Shown one piece after another: positions 1 through 9,142 of a stretch of 64,000 nucleotides of DNA. The position numbers were made by a program, and so were the translations under genes. Source of the DNA: Budvicia diplopodorum (lineage in GTDB: Bacteria; Pseudomonadota; Gammaproteobacteria; Enterobacterales; Enterobacteriaceae); assembly GCF_009800925.1 (NCBI RefSeq), contig NZ_WOYF01000010.1, forward strand, positions 53,063 through 117,062, written 5' to 3'. Every line of letters begins with the position of its first letter. The stretch's first letter is position 1. The notes under the pieces are model-generated. The model was not told where the DNA came from and did no database searches. It saw only the letters and a list, made by a program, of their open reading frames with translations.

Positions 1-74
1 TCCGATTTCTTAACGTGGTATAACAAGCTACGTGCTGTAAATTTTAATATGATGTTATTCAAGAGGTTATTGTG

Positions 75-1619
75 ATGTCGACCGTAAAAAAACCAATAGT
101 ACTCGTTATTCTTGATGGTTATGGCCATCGTGAAGAGCAGCAAGACAACGCCATTGTTAATGCTAAAAAGCCCGTGATGGACGGACTATGGGAAAATCAT
201 CCACATACATTAATTGCCGCTTCAGGACTAGAAGTTGGTTTACCTGATGGCCAAATGGGTAACTCTGAGGTAGGTCACGTTAACCTTGGTGCTGGCCGTA
301 TTGTTTACCAAGACCTGACCCGTCTGGATAAAGAAATCAAAGATGGCGACTTTTTTACCAATGCCACATTAACTACCGCCGTTGATAAAACCGTTGAGGC
401 TAATAAGGCCGTTCATATTATGGGCCTAATGTCCTGCGGTGGAGTACATAGCCATGAAGACCATATTTTAGCCATGATTGAAATGGCATCAAAGCGTGGT
501 GCTAAAACGGTTTATCTGCACGCGTTTCTAGACGGTCGTGACACCCCACCCCGTAGTGCGGAGTCAACGCTGAAACGATTCACTGATTCATTCCAAAAAT
601 TAGGCACTGGCCGTATAGCCTCTGTGATTGGCCGTTACTATGCAATGGACCGTGATAACCGATGGGATCGCGTACAATTAGCCTATGACTTAATGGTTGA
701 TGCTCAAGGTGAATTTACCGCCGATAATGCCGTTACTGCGCTACAGGCCGCTTATGCCCGTGATGAAAATGATGAATTCGTCAAACCGACCGTGATTCAG
801 CAAGCCGGTGAAGCGTCTGCCGCCATGCAGGACGGCGACACCCTAATTTTCATGAACTTCCGCGCTGACCGTGCCCGCCAGATTACCCGTACGTTTATTA
901 ATCCAGATTTTGACGGATTCAAACGTAACCGCGTAGTCAACTTCGGTGAGTTTGTGATGTTAACGGAATATGCTGCCGATATTAAAGCCTCATGCGCCTA
1001 TCCTCCAGAATCACTCAACAACACCTTTGGCGAGTGGCTGATGAAGCATGACAAAACTCAGCTGCGCATTTCTGAAACAGAAAAATACGCGCATGTGACT
1101 TTCTTCTATAATGGTGGCGTTGAAGATCCATTCACCGGCGAAGAACGCATTCTGGTTAGTTCACCAAAGGTAGCAACCTACGACCTCCAGCCAGAAATGA
1201 GTTCCGCAGAGTTAACTGAAAAACTGGTTGGCGCCATTAAGAGCGGTAAGTACGACGCGATTATCTGTAACTATCCAAATGGTGATATGGTCGGGCACAC
1301 TGGCGTTTATGATGCCGCGGTCAAGGCTGTTGAAACGTTAGATGCCTGCGTAGGCCAAGTAGTTAAAGCCGTTACGGAAGTCGGCGGCCAACTTCTGGTT
1401 ACTGCCGATCATGGTAATGCGGAGCAAATGCGCGATCCGGCAACGGGTCAGGCTCATACGGCCCATACTAGCCTGCCCGTTCCGTTAATCTACGTTGGAA
1501 AACCGGCAAAAGTGGTTGAAGGTGGTAAACTGTCTGACATTGCTCCGACCATGCTTAGCTTAATGGGTATGGAAATTCCAACAGAGATGACTGGCAAGCC
1601 GCTTTTCATCGTGGAATAA
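75..1619 (+). CDS. gpmM: 2,3-bisphosphoglycerate-independent phosphoglycerate mutase
   Basis: Cytosolic glycolytic and gluconeogenic enzyme that interconverts 3- and 2-phosphoglycerate using manganese ions. The 514-residue length is normal for the family. The N-terminal metal-binding motif LVILDGYG, the phosphoserine site in [10 protein letters not shown] (Ser at about residue 63) and the C-terminal alkaline-phosphatase-like metal motifs [12 protein letters not shown] and [10 protein letters not shown] are all visible. A GTG at 72 is in frame directly before the ATG at 75. I prefer the ATG because AAGAGG at 61-66 then lies 8 bases upstream and the protein begins MSTVKKP as in relatives. It is followed by envC and yibQ on the same strand, the standard enterobacterial order. 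Confidence 0.97.
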   Translation: MSTVKKPIVLVILDGYGHREEQQDNAIVNAKKPVMDGLWENHPHTLIAASGLEVGLPDGQMGNSEVGHVNLGAGRIVYQDLTRLDKEIKDGDFFTNATLTTAVDKTVEANKAVHIMGLMSCGGVHSHEDHILAMIEMASKRGAKTVYLHAFLDGRDTPPRSAESTLKRFTDSFQKLGTGRIASVIGRYYAMDRDNRWDRVQLAYDLMVDAQGEFTADNAVTALQAAYARDENDEFVKPTVIQQAGEASAAMQDGDTLIFMNFRADRARQITRTFINPDFDGFKRNRVVNFGEFVMLTEYAADIKASCAYPPESLNNTFGEWLMKHDKTQLRISETEKYAHVTFFYNGGVEDPFTGEERILVSSPKVATYDLQPEMSSAELTEKLVGAIKSGKYDAIICNYPNGDMVGHTGVYDAAVKAVETLDACVGQVVKAVTEVGGQLLVTADHGNAEQMRDPATGQAHTAHTSLPVPLIYVGKPAKVVEGGKLSDIAPTMLSLMGMEIPTEMTGKPLFIVE

Positions 1620-1679
1620 TTCTTTTCCATAAAGGAAAAGGCCTTATTTTACTATCCACAAACGATCAGGGGGTCAAGG

Positions 1680-2951
1680 GTGCGGATTGACAAACGATAC
1701 AACGCACTATGCAAACGCCCTCTGCTCTCTGCGATTTATGCCAGTGCGCTCTGCGCTGGCATATTATTGCCTCCGCAAACCGTACATGCTGAAGATAATG
1801 CACAGCAGCTTAATTCGGTATTACAAGATATTGCAGAAAAAGAAAAAAACGTTCAGCAGCAACAACAAAAACGGGACGCCCTGCAAACTCAGCTACAAGA
1901 ACAAGAGAAGTCCATCGCACAGTCGAGCTTAACGCTGCGCAGTACTCAAGGCGAGCTTAGCGCTATCGGTGGTGAAATTGGCACATTGTCATCGAATATC
2001 AAGAAACTTCAAAAACAGCAAAACGTTCAACAAGACTATCTGGCTAAACAGTTAAACGCCGCATTTCGCATGGGCAAAAACTCTGAGTTTCAGCTAATTC
2101 TTGAAGGGGAAGAAAGCCATCGTAGCGAACGAATTCTGGCCTACTACGGCTATCTCAATGAATCACGCCAAAAGTCCATCAACCAGTTGAAAGAGACTCA
2201 AACCGATCTGGCGCTGGAAAAAAATAAATTGCAGCAAAAGCAAAACCAGCAAAAAACGTTATTGAACCAGCAAAAATCAGAGCAGGAAAAACTGGAATTT
2301 GCTCGTCAGGCTCGTCAAAAAACGTTAGGTGAGCTCGATGTGTCTATTCAGGCCGATCGCCAAAAGCTGACTGAGCTGAAGAAAAATGAATCACGCCTGA
2401 GAGATCAAATTGCAAAAGCTGAACGTGAAGCCAAAGCGCGGGCAGAAAGAGAACAAAAAGAGGCTGAAAGGGTAAGGGCTAAGCAACAACAGGCAGAGAA
2501 AAAGGGTTCTCCATACAAACCAACCGAAGATGAGCGAGCCTTAATGGCGCGCACCGGCGGTCTAGGCCGGCCAGATGGTCAGGCGCTATGGCCAGTAAAA
2601 GGTCCGGTAAGCCACCGCTTTGGTGAAGCATTACAAGGGGAGCTGCGCTGGAAAGGCATGGTCATTAACGCCCCCGAAGGCAGCGAAGTCAGGGCAATTG
2701 CCGATGGTCGCGTATTACTGGCTGACTGGCTGCAAGGCTATGGTTTGGTTGTTGTTATTGAACACGGTAAAAGCGATATGAGCCTATATGGCTACAACCA
2801 AAGCGCTCTCGTCAACGTCGGCGCACAGGTTAAGGCTGGCCAACCTATCGCGTTAGTGGGCACCAGCGGTGGCCAAGGTGAACCCTCTTTGTACTTTGAA
2901 ATTCGTCGGCAAGGTCAGGCCGTTAACCCACAGCCATGGCTGGGTAAATGA
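1680..2951 (+). CDS. envC: Murein hydrolase activator EnvC
   Basis: Periplasmic division-site factor that activates the amidases AmiA and AmiB during septum splitting. Residues 1-38 form a signal peptide ending near VHAED. Residues of about 40-270 are a long Gln/Lys/Glu-rich coiled coil, and the last 120 residues are a degenerate LytM (M23 peptidase-like) domain. That domain lacks the complete zinc ligand set, as expected for an activator rather than a hydrolase. The start codon is GTG, chosen because AGGGGG at 1668-1673 precedes it at good spacing. The stop overlaps the next gene (yibQ) by four bases, so the two are translationally coupled. The 423-residue length matches the family. Confidence 0.95.
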   Translation: MRIDKRYNALCKRPLLSAIYASALCAGILLPPQTVHAEDNAQQLNSVLQDIAEKEKNVQQQQQKRDALQTQLQEQEKSIAQSSLTLRSTQGELSAIGGEIGTLSSNIKKLQKQQNVQQDYLAKQLNAAFRMGKNSEFQLILEGEESHRSERILAYYGYLNESRQKSINQLKETQTDLALEKNKLQQKQNQQKTLLNQQKSEQEKLEFARQARQKTLGELDVSIQADRQKLTELKKNESRLRDQIAKAEREAKARAEREQKEAERVRAKQQQAEKKGSPYKPTEDERALMARTGGLGRPDGQALWPVKGPVSHRFGEALQGELRWKGMVINAPEGSEVRAIADGRVLLADWLQGYGLVVVIEHGKSDMSLYGYNQSALVNVGAQVKAGQPIALVGTSGGQGEPSLYFEIRRQGQAVNPQPWLGK

Positions 2952-3919
2952 GAATGACCAGAATCGGGATAGGTATCACTCTACTGTTAGCAACGCTTAA
3001 CGTAAGCGTATTCGCGGCGCCCGCTAGGCTCGCCATTGTTATTGATGACTTTGGCTACCGCAGGCAGAACGAAGAGCAAATTTTACAGCTGCCCGCAGCC
3101 GTTTCAGTGGCCATTTTACCCAATGCGCCGCTGACCAAGGAAATGGCCGATAAGGCCTACCAGAAAGGGCATGAAATTCTGATTCATATGCCAATGGAAC
3201 CCATCAGTAAACAGCCATTGGAACGAGATACCCTTCGCCCAACGATGGGTAAAGAAGAAATTCAGCGGATTATTGCGCAGGCCATTCATAATGTTCCTCA
3301 TGCAAAAGGTATGAATAACCACATGGGAAGCTCAATGACCTCCGATCTTGCCGCCATGCAGCGAGTGATGGGGGCGCTCAACCATTACCAACTTTATTTT
3401 CTTGATAGTATGACCATTGGCGCTAGCAAATCTACACAGGCAGCTGAAGGCACAAGCGTTCGGGTGGTTAAACGAAAAGTTTTTCTTGATGACGAGCAAA
3501 GCGATGCCGCGGTATTGAAACAGCTTAATCTTGCTATCAGAATGGCTCAAAAAAATGGCTCCGCCATCGCAATTGGTCACCCACATCCGAGCACGGTTAG
3601 AGTGCTTCAAAATAATCTGCATCAATTACCGGCTGACGTTGTGCTAGTTCCCGTCAGCGCCTTATTATCCAAATCAATAACGCCCGTAGTGACAGAGCCG
3701 CCACATCACAATAGTGAAAAAAAGCTGCCTGAGCTCACGCTGGCCCAGCGTTGCCCGGCGCCAGAATCAATTGATAAGATAAACCCCCAACTCGCCTACC
3801 AAACCGTTAAAAATACGGTAGGACCATCACCTTTAACGCTGTCACTGTACTCCTACTTAAGCTATTGCAGCGTTTCCTACCACAATGCTTCGTCGATAAA
3901 AGCGATGGTAAAAGAGTAA
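2948..3919 (+). CDS. yibQ: Divergent polysaccharide deacetylase family protein YibQ
   Basis: Exported protein of the divergent polysaccharide deacetylase family; the substrate is not established. A signal peptide covers roughly residues 1-23 (ends VFAAP). The mature N-terminus has the family motif LAIVIDDFGY, followed by ILIHMPMEP, GMNNHMGS and AIAIGHPHPST, which are the conserved acidic and histidine positions of the fold. The residues after about 240 form a variable tail with several cysteines. It overlaps envC by ATGA, so it is the last gene of the gpmM-envC-yibQ transcription unit. Its pairing with envC across Enterobacterales suggests a cell-wall role, but that is inference. Confidence 0.88.
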   Translation: MRMTRIGIGITLLLATLNVSVFAAPARLAIVIDDFGYRRQNEEQILQLPAAVSVAILPNAPLTKEMADKAYQKGHEILIHMPMEPISKQPLERDTLRPTMGKEEIQRIIAQAIHNVPHAKGMNNHMGSSMTSDLAAMQRVMGALNHYQLYFLDSMTIGASKSTQAAEGTSVRVVKRKVFLDDEQSDAAVLKQLNLAIRMAQKNGSAIAIGHPHPSTVRVLQNNLHQLPADVVLVPVSALLSKSITPVVTEPPHHNSEKKLPELTLAQRCPAPESIDKINPQLAYQTVKNTVGPSPLTLSLYSYLSYCSVSYHNASSIKAMVKE

Positions 3920-4017
3920 AATATTACTCATAGTTATAGCCAATCAGGCATGCTTAATTGAACAAAAATCATGTCTACGTTACTATTCGCTCCTCTCAGT
4001 TCAATGGTGGTTAGGCT

Positions 4018-4779
4018 ATGTTTTCCTTATCTGTATGCGTTTTGACGTTTAACTCTGCGCGACTGTTAAAAGATGTACTATCACCATTAACAGCCATTGC
4101 TGATGAACTGATCGTTGTCGATTCAGGAAGCAGCGATGACACACTGGCCATATGTGAAGCGTTCGGTATCAAACCAACCTACCGGGCTTACACCACGCAC
4201 GGCGAACAAATGAATTTTGCTATCTCACTGACAAGTAATCAGTGGGTACTGTGCATGGACAGCGATGAAATCATTGACCAGAAAACGGTAGATGAGATAA
4301 AAAAAATTAAATCCGGGGCGACGCCAGAAACAGACATGGCCTTTCGGATCTCACGCCACTGGTTTGTATTAGGTCAGGAAGTTCATAATATTTATCCCGT
4401 TACTTCACCAGATTATCCGGTTCGATTATTCAACAAAGAAAGCGTAATGTTTAACAGCCGTCCGGTCGACGATGCCGCCGAAGGTTATAAAAATACCGCC
4501 GTTATTTCCGGATTTGTTAAACACGATACTTTTTTCTCAATCCATGAAGTGTTTAATAAGCTCAACGGCTATACCACCCGGCTAGTAAAATATAAGAAGG
4601 TAACGCCATCGCTTGCCCGAGGATTTTTCAGCGCATTCGGTTCTTTCTGGAAATGGTACGTTTTCAAAAAGGGCTGGAAAGACGGAAAAGTAGGCGTAAT
4701 TACCGGAACCTATGCCGTTGCCTATAGCTTTATGAAATACCTGAAAGCTTGGTATCAACATGATGGTAAAGGTAAATAG
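4018..4779 (+). CDS. Glycosyltransferase family 2, WaaE-like LPS core transferase
   Basis: Inverting GT-A glycosyltransferase of family 2, probably acting on LPS core sugars at the inner face of the cytoplasmic membrane. The N-terminal VCVLTFNSARLL nucleotide-sugar motif, the VVDSGSSDDT loop and the DSDE metal-binding motif at about residue 81 are clear. The C-terminal region (KKGWKDGKVG followed by aromatic residues) is the membrane-proximal end typical of WaaE relatives. It occupies the place between yibQ and hldD where E. coli has waaH-tdh-kbl. The window contains a second relative (16087-16863) which is the better WaaE candidate, so this one may add a different glucose or related residue. 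The acceptor cannot be read from sequence. Confidence 0.8.
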   Translation: MFSLSVCVLTFNSARLLKDVLSPLTAIADELIVVDSGSSDDTLAICEAFGIKPTYRAYTTHGEQMNFAISLTSNQWVLCMDSDEIIDQKTVDEIKKIKSGATPETDMAFRISRHWFVLGQEVHNIYPVTSPDYPVRLFNKESVMFNSRPVDDAAEGYKNTAVISGFVKHDTFFSIHEVFNKLNGYTTRLVKYKKVTPSLARGFFSAFGSFWKWYVFKKGWKDGKVGVITGTYAVAYSFMKYLKAWYQHDGKGK

Positions 4780-4811
4780 TTGGCTAACGCCCGTAACAAT
4801 TAATGAAAAAT

Positions 4812-4870
4812 CTCATATTCACACGGCCCGATTTAGAATATGAGTAGCCGTACATGAAGGTGTGGCCACA
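4812..4870. repeat. Inverted repeats upstream of hldD
   Basis: The gap before hldD contains a perfect 9-base inverted repeat (CTCATATTC at 4812-4820 and GAATATGAG at 4836-4844, 15-base spacer) and a perfect 10-base palindrome TGTGGCCACA at 4861-4870. Either could be a regulatory site or a hairpin for hldD. No T-run follows on the plus strand, so a terminator for the upstream transferase gene is unlikely. Function is unknown. Confidence 0.4.
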
Positions 4871-4914
4871 GGCTACATCAGACAAATATTTATATCAGAA
4901 TAGATGGTGAGAGC

Positions 4915-5850
4915 ATGATTATCGTAACCGGCGGCGCTGGACTTATCGGCAGCAATATCATTAAAGCATTAAATAAAATGGGCTATCAGGACATTCTTGT
5001 TGTCGATAACTTAAAAGACGGCACCAAGTTTACCAATTTAGTGGATTTAGAGATCGCTGACTATATCGATAAAGAAGACTTTATCGCCAACATTATGGCC
5101 GGCGACGACCTCGGAGATATTGACGCGGTCTTTCATCAGGGCGCTTGTTCATCCACTACCGAGTGGGATGGAAAGTACATGATGGACAATAACTATCAGT
5201 ACTCCAAAGACCTACTCCACTACTGCTTAGATCGCCAAATTCCATTCTTATATGCCTCTTCAGCGGCAACCTACGGCGGACGTAGCGATAACTTTGTTGA
5301 GAATCGCCAGTTTGAACAGCCGTTAAACGTTTACGGATACTCTAAATTTCTTTTTGATCAGTACGTTCGCCAGATTTTACCTCAGGCTGAATCACAAATC
5401 TGCGGGTTCCGTTATTTCAACGTTTATGGCCCAGGAGAAAATCATAAAGGCAGTATGGCCAGCGTCGCTTTCCACTTGAATAATCAAATCAATAACGGTG
5501 AAAATCCTAAATTATTCTCAGGAAGCGAAGGGTTTAAGCGTGATTTTATTTACGTTGGCGACGTTGCTGATGTAAACCTATGGTTCTGGAAAAATGGCGT
5601 ATCTGGCATTTTTAACTGTGGTACTGGCCGCTCAGAATCATTTCAGGCCGTTGCCGATGCAGTATTAGATTTCCATAAAAAAGGCCACGTTGAATATATC
5701 CCATTCCCTGAAAAACTAAAGGGCCGTTACCAGTCATTTACTCAGGCCGATCTGACTAAGCTAAAAGCTGCTGGCTATAACGCCCCGTTTAAAACTGTGG
5801 CGGAAGGGGTTTCTGAATACATGGCCTGGTTAAACAAAGATAACGCTTAA
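4915..5850 (+). CDS. hldD: ADP-L-glycero-D-manno-heptose 6-epimerase
   Basis: Last enzyme of ADP-heptose synthesis; it epimerises ADP-D-glycero-D-manno-heptose to the L-glycero form used by WaaC and WaaF. It is a cytosolic short-chain dehydrogenase-type epimerase with the NADP-binding motif [10 protein letters not shown] at residues 4-13, the [12 protein letters not shown] segment, and the catalytic Tyr-x-x-x-Lys in YGYSKF near residue 140. Length is 311 residues, close to the E. coli enzyme. A GGTGAGAG ribosome-binding site precedes the ATG. It heads the inner-core gene run hldD-waaF-waaC, but a hairpin lies between it and waaF. Confidence 0.97.
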   Translation: MIIVTGGAGLIGSNIIKALNKMGYQDILVVDNLKDGTKFTNLVDLEIADYIDKEDFIANIMAGDDLGDIDAVFHQGACSSTTEWDGKYMMDNNYQYSKDLLHYCLDRQIPFLYASSAATYGGRSDNFVENRQFEQPLNVYGYSKFLFDQYVRQILPQAESQICGFRYFNVYGPGENHKGSMASVAFHLNNQINNGENPKLFSGSEGFKRDFIYVGDVADVNLWFWKNGVSGIFNCGTGRSESFQAVADAVLDFHKKGHVEYIPFPEKLKGRYQSFTQADLTKLKAAGYNAPFKTVAEGVSEYMAWLNKDNA

Positions 5851-5877
5851 CGTGTGATTCACCAGCCGATCTTAATT

Positions 5878-5911
5878 AAGGACCTGCGTTAAAAAACGCG
5901 GGCCTTCATTT
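5878..5911 (+). terminator. Hairpin between hldD and waaF (weak terminator or attenuator)
   Basis: The arms at 5878-5890 and 5895-5906 pair over 12 positions with one bulged A and one G-U wobble, closing a four-base A loop. Only a short CATTT tail follows, so termination is probably partial. It would let hldD be expressed at a different level from the downstream waa genes. Confidence 0.45.
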
Positions 5912-5955
5912 CTAAATTATTACAAAGAGCTGGAACTTTGTAGCCGGAGCAAAAC

Positions 5956-7005
5956 ATGAAAACGCTGATAGTCGGGCCATCTTGGGTCGGTGACATGATG
6001 ATGTCCCAAAGTCTTTATCGCTCGTTAAAGACTCAAAACCCTGATACTGAAATAGACGTCATGGCACCGGCGTGGTGTCGTCCGCTATTAGCCCGCATGC
6101 CCGAAGTCAATCAGGCACTCGCTATGCCACTAGGGCATGGCGCACTGGCGATTGGCCAGCGTTATCAATTAGGAAAGCAGCTACGCTCTCAGCGCTACCA
6201 GCAGGCGATTGTCTTACCTAACTCATTTAAATCTGCTCTAGTTCCTTTTTTCGCGCAAATACCCAAACGCACCGGCTGGCGTGGGGAAATGCGTTATGGC
6301 CTGCTGAACGATGTACGGGTTCTCGATAAAGCGGCCTTCCCCCTTATGGTTCAACGCTATGCCGCTCTGGCCTATTCGAAAAATGATATCCGCAGTGCGC
6401 AAGATATACCCCAGCCGCTTCTTTGGCCTCAGTTAAGCGTCAATTCGCAGGAAATTATTGAAACCAAGGCAAGATTCAACCTATCAAATGAGCGCCTGAC
6501 GATAGGATTCTGCCCGGGAGCTGAATTTGGCCCGGCAAAACGCTGGCCTCATTATCATTACGCCGAATTAGCGAACAGCCTCATTGAGCAAGGATATCAA
6601 ATAGCCTTATTCGGTTCGGCGAAAGACAAAGAAGCCGGCATGCAAATCCGCCATGCGCTTCCACAAGGCTTACAGGCACATTGCTATAATCTGGCTGGTG
6701 ATACCCAGCTTGAGCAGGCGGTGATTCTGATTGCTGGTTGTACTGCTATTGTCAGTAACGATTCTGGGTTGATGCATATTGCCGCCGCGCTAAATAGGCC
6801 GTTGATTGCGCTGTATGGACCCAGTAGCCCTGACTTCACGCCACCACTTTCCCATCAGGCAAAAGTTATTCGCCTAATCGATGGCTATTTTAAGATCCGT
6901 AAAGGGGACGCACAGCAAGGCTATCATCAAAGTCTGATTGATATCCGACCTGAGCGAGTATTGGCTGAACTCAATATACTTTTAGTTAATCAAGGTCCCC
7001 AATAA
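5956..7005 (+). CDS. waaF: ADP-heptose:LPS heptosyltransferase II
   Basis: Adds the second heptose to the LPS inner core in the cytoplasm. It is a GT family 9 protein of 349 residues, with the N-terminal GPSWVGDMMMSQ acceptor motif, the ADP-heptose-binding segment FCPGAEFGPAKRWP near residue 185, and SNDSGLMHIAAAL followed by ALYGPSSP near residue 270. It overlaps waaC by one base (TAATG), so the two heptosyltransferases are translationally coupled. Confidence 0.97.
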   Translation: MKTLIVGPSWVGDMMMSQSLYRSLKTQNPDTEIDVMAPAWCRPLLARMPEVNQALAMPLGHGALAIGQRYQLGKQLRSQRYQQAIVLPNSFKSALVPFFAQIPKRTGWRGEMRYGLLNDVRVLDKAAFPLMVQRYAALAYSKNDIRSAQDIPQPLLWPQLSVNSQEIIETKARFNLSNERLTIGFCPGAEFGPAKRWPHYHYAELANSLIEQGYQIALFGSAKDKEAGMQIRHALPQGLQAHCYNLAGDTQLEQAVILIAGCTAIVSNDSGLMHIAAALNRPLIALYGPSSPDFTPPLSHQAKVIRLIDGYFKIRKGDAQQGYHQSLIDIRPERVLAELNILLVNQGPQ

Positions 7006-7967
7006 TGCGGGTGCTGATCGTAAAAACCTCATCCATGGGTGATGTACTACATACCCTACCCGCATTAACGGACGCGCAGCAGGCAATACCCGGCATACAG
7101 TTTGACTGGGTTGTTGAAGAGGGGTTCTCCCAAATTCCAACTTGGCACCCTGCGGTTGACCGTACGATCCCGGTCGCAATAAGACGCTGGCGAAAATCGT
7201 GGTTCCATTCAGATACGCGCAAAGAAAGAGAAGCCTTTGTTTCCAGCCTGCGGCAGTTTCAGTACGACGCCGTCATTGATGCTCAAGGGCTGATTAAGAG
7301 TGCCGCACTGATTACCCGCAAGGCCCGGGGAATAAAGCATGGACAAGATAGCCGCAGCGCTAGAGAGCCTCTTGCCAGCTGGTTTTATGACGTGAAGCAC
7401 TACATTGCTAAAAACCAGCATGCCGTAGAACGCACTCGCCAGCTATTTGCCATGAGCCTAGGCTATGAAATACCCGGCGAAAAAGGTGATTACGGTATAG
7501 CGTCCCGTTTTCTAGCTACGCTTCCTCAACATGCTAACCCTTATTTAGTCTTTTTACATGCCACTACGCGTGATGATAAACATTGGCCAGAACACCACTG
7601 GCGTGACCTCATAGCCCTAATGGCAGGCTCTGGATTGCAGATCAAACTACCTTGGGGAGCACCCCATGAGCACGAAAGAGCAATTCGTTTAGCAAAAGGC
7701 TTTCAACACGTTGAGGTTTTGCCTAAACTATCATTGCAGGAAATTGCTCAAATACTCGCAGGTGCAAAAGCCGTGGTTTCTGTAGATACCGGGCTAAGTC
7801 ACCTCACCGCAGCGCTCGATCGCCCAAATATTACCTTATATGGGCCAACGGATCCGGGGCTGATTGGGGGGTACGGGAAGAATCAGAACGAGATACGGGC
7901 ACTCGATAAAAATTTATCATCACTAGATGCCTCATCGGTCAATACAAGGTTAGAAAGGTTCATATAA
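7005..7967 (+). CDS. waaC: LPS heptosyltransferase I
   Basis: Transfers the first L-glycero-D-manno-heptose from ADP-heptose to Kdo2-lipid A. It is a GT family 9 protein of 320 residues with KTSSMGDVLHTLPAL at the N-terminus, the nucleotide-sugar motif around HATTRDDKHWPE near residue 186, and VSVDTGLSHLTAALDRP followed by TLYGPTDP near residue 260. It starts on the waaF stop and ends in a TAATG overlap with the next gene. The conserved heptose part of the locus thus runs directly into the AT-rich outer-core block. Confidence 0.97.
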   Translation: MRVLIVKTSSMGDVLHTLPALTDAQQAIPGIQFDWVVEEGFSQIPTWHPAVDRTIPVAIRRWRKSWFHSDTRKEREAFVSSLRQFQYDAVIDAQGLIKSAALITRKARGIKHGQDSRSAREPLASWFYDVKHYIAKNQHAVERTRQLFAMSLGYEIPGEKGDYGIASRFLATLPQHANPYLVFLHATTRDDKHWPEHHWRDLIALMAGSGLQIKLPWGAPHEHERAIRLAKGFQHVEVLPKLSLQEIAQILAGAKAVVSVDTGLSHLTAALDRPNITLYGPTDPGLIGGYGKNQNEIRALDKNLSSLDASSVNTRLERFI

Positions 7968-9142
7968 TGAAAACACTACATGTTATCAACTTGGGTAAAA
8001 TGGGTGGTGTTGAACGACTTTTTCTTGAGTATATCAATGGTGAAAATGCAAAAAATGATCAAATACTTTGCATTGGTGACCACATTGGTGAAGAAATATT
8101 TACTCAATTAAAAAATAAAAACATTAGCTTTGCTAACCGAATTTCCTCTACTTCAAAAATAAAATACCCGTCATTTATCAGAAAGTATGTTCTGAAGAGA
8201 AAAATAGAGCGGGCCGATGCTGATTTAGTAATCGTATGGGATCTTGTCCTCAGTCTTCCGGCAAAACCGTCGAAAGGAAAAATGGTATATTATGACCATG
8301 GTTGCTCTTGGCGATATAAATATAATAAAAAGACATTACATTTCTTATCAATGTTAGATGGCTGTATATCCGCATCTCACGCATCCAAACGAGTATTGCA
8401 GTTAAGATTCAATTTACCCTGCCCAATAAATGTTGTCGTTGATAGAATACTAACACCAGTAAATATTAATAAATCATTAAAAGAAATTGGTCCTTGTATA
8501 AAAATAGGTACTGCATCCCGATTAGTTGGTTTAAAAGGGGTAAGCGTAACAATACTTATGCTCAAAGAGCTAATTAAGAGAGGACATAATGTTAAATTAT
8601 ATATTGCAGGTAAAGGTCCGGAAGAAAGCAATTTGCAGTCTTTAGTTAATAAATTGAATATTGAAGAGCATGTAAGTTTTTTAGGCTTTCAGCAAGATCT
8701 ATCATCTTTCTTCAATGATATACATATTTACATGAGTACGCCGGTTACCGAACCATTTGGGCTATCATGTATGGAAGCATTATATTATGGGGTACCAGTA
8801 ATATTTCCAATGATCGATGGCCAGCCTGAAGTAATAAAAGATCGCTACTGCGGCCTTGGTCTTATTCCTAATATCACGCCAGAAACTCATATGAACGATA
8901 GTGGTATTAATGTTGATTTTCCACATAAAATATATGATCCCATCAATGATTGCTTATCCGAAGCGCTTGTTTTATCCCACATAGAATGTGCAGATGCCGT
9001 TGAAAAAATATCAAATGAATACTATACAGAGTTTAGAGCTAATGCATTTAAGCATGTTGAAACCTGTTTCCAATATGAAAAATTTAAAGAAGAGCTCCAT
9101 ACTGTACTAATCAACATCAATAGCATAAAAGTAAAAAAATGA
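7967..9142 (+). CDS. Glycosyltransferase family 4 (outer-core or O-chain transferase)
   Basis: Retaining GT-B glycosyltransferase of 391 residues. The N-terminal domain starts KTLHVINLGKMGGVERL, the usual GT4 acceptor-side opening. The C-terminal domain has RLVGLKGV, YIAGKGPEE and the EPFGLSCMEALYYGVPV sugar-nucleotide motif near residue 263. The start overlaps the waaC stop (TAATG), and the stop overlaps the next gene by ATGA. Base composition falls sharply here to about 30-35% GC by eye, against about 45-50% in waaC, a common sign of laterally acquired LPS genes. The sugar and linkage cannot be inferred. Confidence 0.82.
   Translation: MKTLHVINLGKMGGVERLFLEYINGENAKNDQILCIGDHIGEEIFTQLKNKNISFANRISSTSKIKYPSFIRKYVLKRKIERADADLVIVWDLVLSLPAKPSKGKMVYYDHGCSWRYKYNKKTLHFLSMLDGCISASHASKRVLQLRFNLPCPINVVVDRILTPVNINKSLKEIGPCIKIGTASRLVGLKGVSVTILMLKELIKRGHNVKLYIAGKGPEESNLQSLVNKLNIEEHVSFLGFQQDLSSFFNDIHIYMSTPVTEPFGLSCMEALYYGVPVIFPMIDGQPEVIKDRYCGLGLIPNITPETHMNDSGINVDFPHKIYDPINDCLSEALVLSHIECADAVEKISNEYYTEFRANAFKHVETCFQYEKFKEELHTVLININSIKVKK

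Noticed and set aside
1622..1640. Hairpin CTTTTCC/GGAAAAG between gpmM and envC as a terminator
   Set aside because: The seven-base stem is AT-rich and has no direct T-run, and gpmM-envC are normally cotranscribed.
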